Origin: CAZEAC01 sp964510065
Lineage (GTDB): Bacteria > Bdellovibrionota_C > UBA2361 > CAIXSY01
Length of the DNA: 64,000 bases
Direction of reading: 5' to 3'
Assembly: GCA_964510065.1 (NCBI GenBank)
Contig: CAZEAC010000003.1
Location: 1 to 64,000, forward strand
Positions 60,439 to 64,000 of this stretch are shown in pieces; the first letter of the stretch is position 1, and the number at the start of each line of letters is the position of its first letter. Below the pieces are notes generated by a model. That model was not told the DNA's origin, did not search any database, and saw only the letters and a list, made by a program, of their open reading frames with translations. The position numbers and the translations under genes are program-made.

Positions 60439-61544
60439 TCTTCCACAGTTGAAGGCGGCTCGGAACCTTGTCGGGAGCCACTGATTTCGCGCAGATCGTC
60501 TTCTGAAAGCGTGTCGAGAAGTTCTTTGGGGAGATTTTCGTTCATAAACTCGACGACCTTTTCGGCCTGCTGTAGCTCGGAGAGGTATTCCTGGAAAAGT
60601 TGAGGGGTATCCTGCATGTTTATGTTGTCACGTCGTTTATCAATGAAACGGTGCTTACTCCCTTTCTCCTTAATTTCATTAATCTCATAAAGAAGTTTAT
60701 AAAGATCCTTTTGCAGCGGATAAAATTGCCCTGGAAGCTTTTCGGTCGGTGCCGCGCCGGTCTGTAGTAAACATTCGAGCCATTTCCTGGCCATATAAAA
60801 AGCAGGCGCGAATCCCGGCTCGCTTTCGTTGCTCGTCGCATTATCGGAAAGGCCAGTCATAATGCCATGGACAAGAGGCAATCCAAATCCAAGAAGCTGA
60901 AGCAGGTTTGCAGAGAGATCAAGGCAGTTAAATCCCCAGCTACGCTCCTCAAAATCCAGATCCCAGGTGCAGTTGAATTTCGAAAGCCTGTCACGGTAAA
61001 GCTCGAAGCCAATCTTGTCCCGGCTAAATACGATCGATTGCGAAATAAGCGGCAACGCTCCGGCCAGCATACCGATACCGGCACCTATTTTGGGCATGGC
61101 ATAGCCTAGGTGGGTACCGACCTCCAGGCGGGTAATCATCGAATCAAGAAGCGGCGCCCACTCCACAGCGCTTCCATATGCGCCAAGACTCTTTGCTTTT
61201 CGGTAGCAGAAAATAAGACCGAAGAGCGCTGCCAGATCCCCTGGCGCATAGAGCCGCATCAGATCAACCGAGGACAAATACGGCACATTGGAAATCTTCT
61301 CATGGTGGAAGGTAAGAGCCGAATAATACACCATCGCCTTCATAGTTGGAGATCGAAGGAGGCGCATGCTCAGGAATTGCGACGCAGCACTGATGCGCTG
61401 GCCTTCGCCCTGACTATCAAGCATTAATGAGCGGACGGCGGTGGTAAAAAGTGGCGGAATTCGGCCTATTGGCTTCAGATATTCGCGGGCCTTTACAATT
61501 CCGACTGTGCCCTCGCGCTCAGTATTTGGCTGGGAATTCTCCAT
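60435..61544 (-). CDS. hypothetical protein, 369 aa (possibly HDOD-like)
   Basis: I do not recognise this 369-residue protein with confidence. Its helical middle (SVDLMRLYAPGDLAALFGLIF, GAGIGMLAGALPLISQSIV, LLGFGLPLVHGIMTG) faintly resembles HDOD proteins. I took the ATG at 61542-61544 because the longer frame to 61691 would overlap the next gene. Its 3' end overlaps the tandem Lrp gene by four bases. Confidence 0.55.
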   Translation of the reverse strand: MENSQPNTEREGTVGIVKAREYLKPIGRIPPLFTTAVRSLMLDSQGEGQRISAASQFLSMRLLRSPTMKAMVYYSALTFHHEKISNVPYLSSVDLMRLYAPGDLAALFGLIFCYRKAKSLGAYGSAVEWAPLLDSMITRLEVGTHLGYAMPKIGAGIGMLAGALPLISQSIVFSRDKIGFELYRDRLSKFNCTWDLDFEERSWGFNCLDLSANLLQLLGFGLPLVHGIMTGLSDNATSNESEPGFAPAFYMARKWLECLLQTGAAPTEKLPGQFYPLQKDLYKLLYEINEIKEKGSKHRFIDKRRDNINMQDTPQLFQEYLSELQQAEKVVEFMNENLPKELLDTLSEDDLREISGSRQGSEPPSTVED

Positions 61545-61639
61545 AGTTACCGTGTTACTTAGTATCGGCAAATATGGGGAAAATATGAGGCAATTTAAGC
61601 GCTTAGCTAAGTATTCGGGGTCGCTACGGAAAAACCTGA

Positions 61640-64000
61640 TTAAACCCGTAGCCCGCGCGGCGCCGAAGACTTCGCCGGGCGTTGCGCGCAAAGCGCTTGA
61701 ATAGAGGTATAGCCGATTCTTCTTAGCGCTTCGCCAAGACGGGCGAAGCGTTTCTCAATGAATGCAGCGCATCCCGGTTCCTCAAACGAAAAATTGATGA
61801 GCAGCTCTTCGCGGCGATGTGCGAGATCAATTGAAACCCTTCCCATTGCTGGGAGTTCAAAGCTTACTTCAATTCGTTCGAATGGATCGCGCCCGGAATC
61901 TTTCTTCTGATTTCCTGAGTCGGAACCGTCTTTTGCTCGCGAAGATTGATCGTAGAGTCCAAGCCGCTTGATTTCCAGCGAAGAGATTAGTCCCTGCAAA
62001 ATTGTCGGAAACAGAATCATCGTTGGATCGCCTGTAGCCTCAAGTAAAGGCGAAAGTTTGGCGAGAGTGTCCTGTGCGTTTGCCATCTGCTCGACTGCAC
62101 TAATGGTGGAAAGCGGAAGTTCTTCCAGCGGATCTTTGTTGCTGCCCTTTGCACCACGATTGCTAGCACGAGCTCTAAGCGAATCTCTAATCTTTAATAG
62201 CTCATGGCGTATTTCCGGTGCTGGCCTTTGATCGAGCTCTGCTGAGACTGTCTCGAGCTGACTAATAGTTTCACGCAGCTCTTCTTCGGCGGGAGTGCCA
62301 ATTTCGGGAAGGGTAACCAGTGCTCTCTTCACAAGAAGTCTGATGTCTTTTCTAAGTGCATCAAGAAGCACATTGCCATTTCGAAGCTCCGTCGGCGGAA
62401 GTTGCCCCGAGCCAGCCGGTTCAGAGAATTGGGGCGAAGACTCGGGTGCGCGTGCTGTTCCTTGCTGTAGAAGTGCCCTTTCAGCATCAGAGATCTCGTT
62501 TCGGGTAAAAATGTCTTGCAGCGCGCGATCAAACTTGAGAAGCCGTTCTTCCAGTAATTTGGAGCTCGGAGGAGTTGCGGCCGAAGCCGTGAGTAAGGTT
62601 TCGAGGTGCCGTGGTTTCGTAGCGGGAATAAGTTCGGTGAGCTTTACGTAGGAATCGCGGAGTGGCCGGAGATCGCTATCTTCAAGGGAAAGTTCCGGAA
62701 GCTTTTGTAACCGGTTAATTAGCGCCGGAATATACTTTTTGATAAGGGCTGGCGTGGTAGGCTCATCGAGAATAACTTTTAGGCAATCGGAAAATGTTGC
62801 TGCTTCGCTCTGAATAATCTGGCGTAAGAGTTTCGAATCGTTTGAATGCTCTTCGAGTGAATTAATGGTGCTTTCCAGCATCTGCGGTAGAGTAACGAGC
62901 AGTTCCCGGTGCGTCGGCGAAAGAGACGGCGCCACCGATTTAGTGTGTGGCGTGAGATCAAGTCTTTCCACAACTTCGAAAAGATCAGACTCTGCGAACT
63001 CGCGACCAATCTGCTCGAGAACCTTCTCCACGAACTGCCGTATTTTGACAGGAGGTTCCTGGTTTTCCACAAGCGAGGAGAACTTCGCTGAAATCGTTCT
63101 GATAAATTCAAAAAAGCGCTTCTCTGTTGCCGAGCCAGTAATCGGGCTTTCTGTGTCAACCGACTTCGTGAGTTCAATCAGATCGCCAAGTGAGTTAAAA
63201 AAAGCTTTATAGAGAGCCGGCTCATTAAGGAGCTCCATCTTTAGAATCTGGCGCATCTGCCGTTCAATTGAATTGACCACAAAGCGATGCTGCGGGCTTA
63301 GTCCTTCGCTGCTTGGCGGAACTGCGCTAGGGATAATCGCTTCATGACTGTGAGCCTGATCAGGGTGCTGCGGCGATCGGACCTCTGGTTTCAATGGCGA
63401 GGCAACGAGTGTCGGGTCTCGCGCGCCTTGCATGGAGGGTCCTCGAGGGACCGAAATGTTAGCTGCGGTCACCTGCGGCGACTCAGTCGCTACGGACTCT
63501 TTCGTGTTAGCGAACTCCCGCTCAATGCGCTGGAGCGCAACTCTTAGCGCTTTTTTTAACAACACGGTGAAAGTTGCTTCGGACTTAAAGAGAGAGTCAA
63601 TCTCTTGCCGCAGATCTTTTATGAAGGATTTAAAGTTTCTATCAGCATCGCTATCAGTTGCAGTGGGGGCAACTTCAACCGTACGGAGCGTTTCGCGAAG
63701 CTGTGAGACTGGCGTTTGAAGGGGTGAAGAGAAGAGCAGGTTTTTGAGCTGTGGTTCGATTCCATTCAGCATTTCGAGCTGCTTCACCACTATCTCTCGG
63801 AATTCGGCAAATTGCGGCGTGTTGCTGGTGTTTCCGATACTTTTCAGAAAAGTAACCATTCGCTCGACCTCTGGAGGCTGCGGCGGAAGAGGCGGGATAG
63901 TTTTATCCGCATGCTGGTTGGATTTTTGCTCTTGGAGCTGAACTGCTCCTTGAGCAGTTCGAGAGGTCGTTTTCGAAGTCGCAGCACGCTCCTCCAACAG
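61640..64000 (-). CDS. large helical protein with FliK-like C-terminus (partial, runs off window)
   Basis: The visible part is 785 residues from a TTG at 63995-63997 and the frame stays open to the window end, so the start is uncertain. The protein is mostly charged helices of 30-80 residues with repeated patterns (LRQEIDSLFKSEATF, LRETLRTVEV) and Pro/Ser-rich links. The last 70 residues (FELPAMGRVSIDLAHRREELL, then LGEALRRIGYTS) resemble the C-terminal domain of flagellar hook-length protein FliK. No flagellar gene is nearby. Codon use is in line with the neighbours. Confidence 0.5.
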   Translation of the reverse strand: MLEERAATSKTTSRTAQGAVQLQEQKSNQHADKTIPPLPPQPPEVERMVTFLKSIGNTSNTPQFAEFREIVVKQLEMLNGIEPQLKNLLFSSPLQTPVSQLRETLRTVEVAPTATDSDADRNFKSFIKDLRQEIDSLFKSEATFTVLLKKALRVALQRIEREFANTKESVATESPQVTAANISVPRGPSMQGARDPTLVASPLKPEVRSPQHPDQAHSHEAIIPSAVPPSSEGLSPQHRFVVNSIERQMRQILKMELLNEPALYKAFFNSLGDLIELTKSVDTESPITGSATEKRFFEFIRTISAKFSSLVENQEPPVKIRQFVEKVLEQIGREFAESDLFEVVERLDLTPHTKSVAPSLSPTHRELLVTLPQMLESTINSLEEHSNDSKLLRQIIQSEAATFSDCLKVILDEPTTPALIKKYIPALINRLQKLPELSLEDSDLRPLRDSYVKLTELIPATKPRHLETLLTASAATPPSSKLLEERLLKFDRALQDIFTRNEISDAERALLQQGTARAPESSPQFSEPAGSGQLPPTELRNGNVLLDALRKDIRLLVKRALVTLPEIGTPAEEELRETISQLETVSAELDQRPAPEIRHELLKIRDSLRARASNRGAKGSNKDPLEELPLSTISAVEQMANAQDTLAKLSPLLEATGDPTMILFPTILQGLISSLEIKRLGLYDQSSRAKDGSDSGNQKKDSGRDPFERIEVSFELPAMGRVSIDLAHRREELLINFSFEEPGCAAFIEKRFARLGEALRRIGYTSIQALCAQRPAKSSAPRGLRV

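Noticed and set aside
1..64000. CRISPR array, tRNA, rRNA or transposase
   Set aside because: No regularly spaced direct repeats, no cloverleaf with a CCA-like end, no rRNA sequence and no DDE or HUH transposase frame were seen; the repeats present are palindromic and scattered.

Overview
The window looks like the replication-origin neighbourhood of a Gram-negative, deltaproteobacteria-like chromosome, probably from an uncultured lineage assembled from metagenome data (there is a 10-N scaffold gap inside gyrB). The Gram-negative call rests on a GyrB with the long C-terminal insert, a TonB-dependent receptor and several lipoproteins. The deltaproteobacterial leaning is an inference from an MXAN_5187-type protein, an orphan NtrC-type regulator beside a prepilin peptidase, and a clade II nitrous-oxide reductase cluster. 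I cannot name a genus.

Layout. 1-29.5 kb is mostly on the minus strand: a TldD/PmbA peptidase, yebC, an operon pilD-ntrC type regulator-DUF1287-SprT, a serine protease lipoprotein, mnmG-topA-hypothetical, a lytic transglycosylase, an rnhA-mutY-like-glycosyltransferase operon, an IMPase, an RluA-type pseudouridine synthase, two hypothetical pairs (one with a J-domain protein), accC, trxB and atpI-atpB-atpE. 29.7-36.6 kb holds dnaA-oriC candidate-dnaN-recF-gyrB on the plus strand. 36.6-42.2 kb is a sensory and outer-membrane cluster (hybrid histidine kinase with a CHASE8-like sensor, CheY-like protein, YfiR-like protein, TonB receptor). 42.3-49.7 kb is a compact denitrification unit: cytochrome c, nosZ, nosB-like, nosL, nosD, nosF, nosY, a fasciclin protein and an Rrf2-type Fe-S regulator. 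50-64 kb holds pyk, glmU, an MXAN_5187-like gene, icd, an HDOD-like gene, an HAD phosphatase divergent from a tandem Lrp/AsnC regulator, and two large uncharacterised genes, the last running off the window. The strand switch near 29.6-31.7 kb fits bidirectional replication from the dnaA-dnaN spacer.

How genes work together. NosZ reduces N2O in the periplasm; NosD, NosF, NosY and NosL supply its copper centre, the divergent cytochrome c could feed electrons, and the Rrf2 protein could sense NO or Fe-S status. MnmG, RluA-type synthase, YebC and pyruvate kinase are housekeeping functions.

The least expected content is between genes: a dense set of large palindromic repeats, many directly behind stop codons. 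Two families have full-length units of exactly 180 bp. One (20155-20334 and 57572-57751) differs between copies in its arms but keeps pairing within each copy. The second (24697-24876) has a half copy at 53931-54015. A third CACAGAG-type family has five members, including a perfect 36-bp hairpin behind gyrB. A further small membrane-protein gene is enclosed by a 24-bp inverted repeat. No tRNA, rRNA, CRISPR array or transposase was seen.
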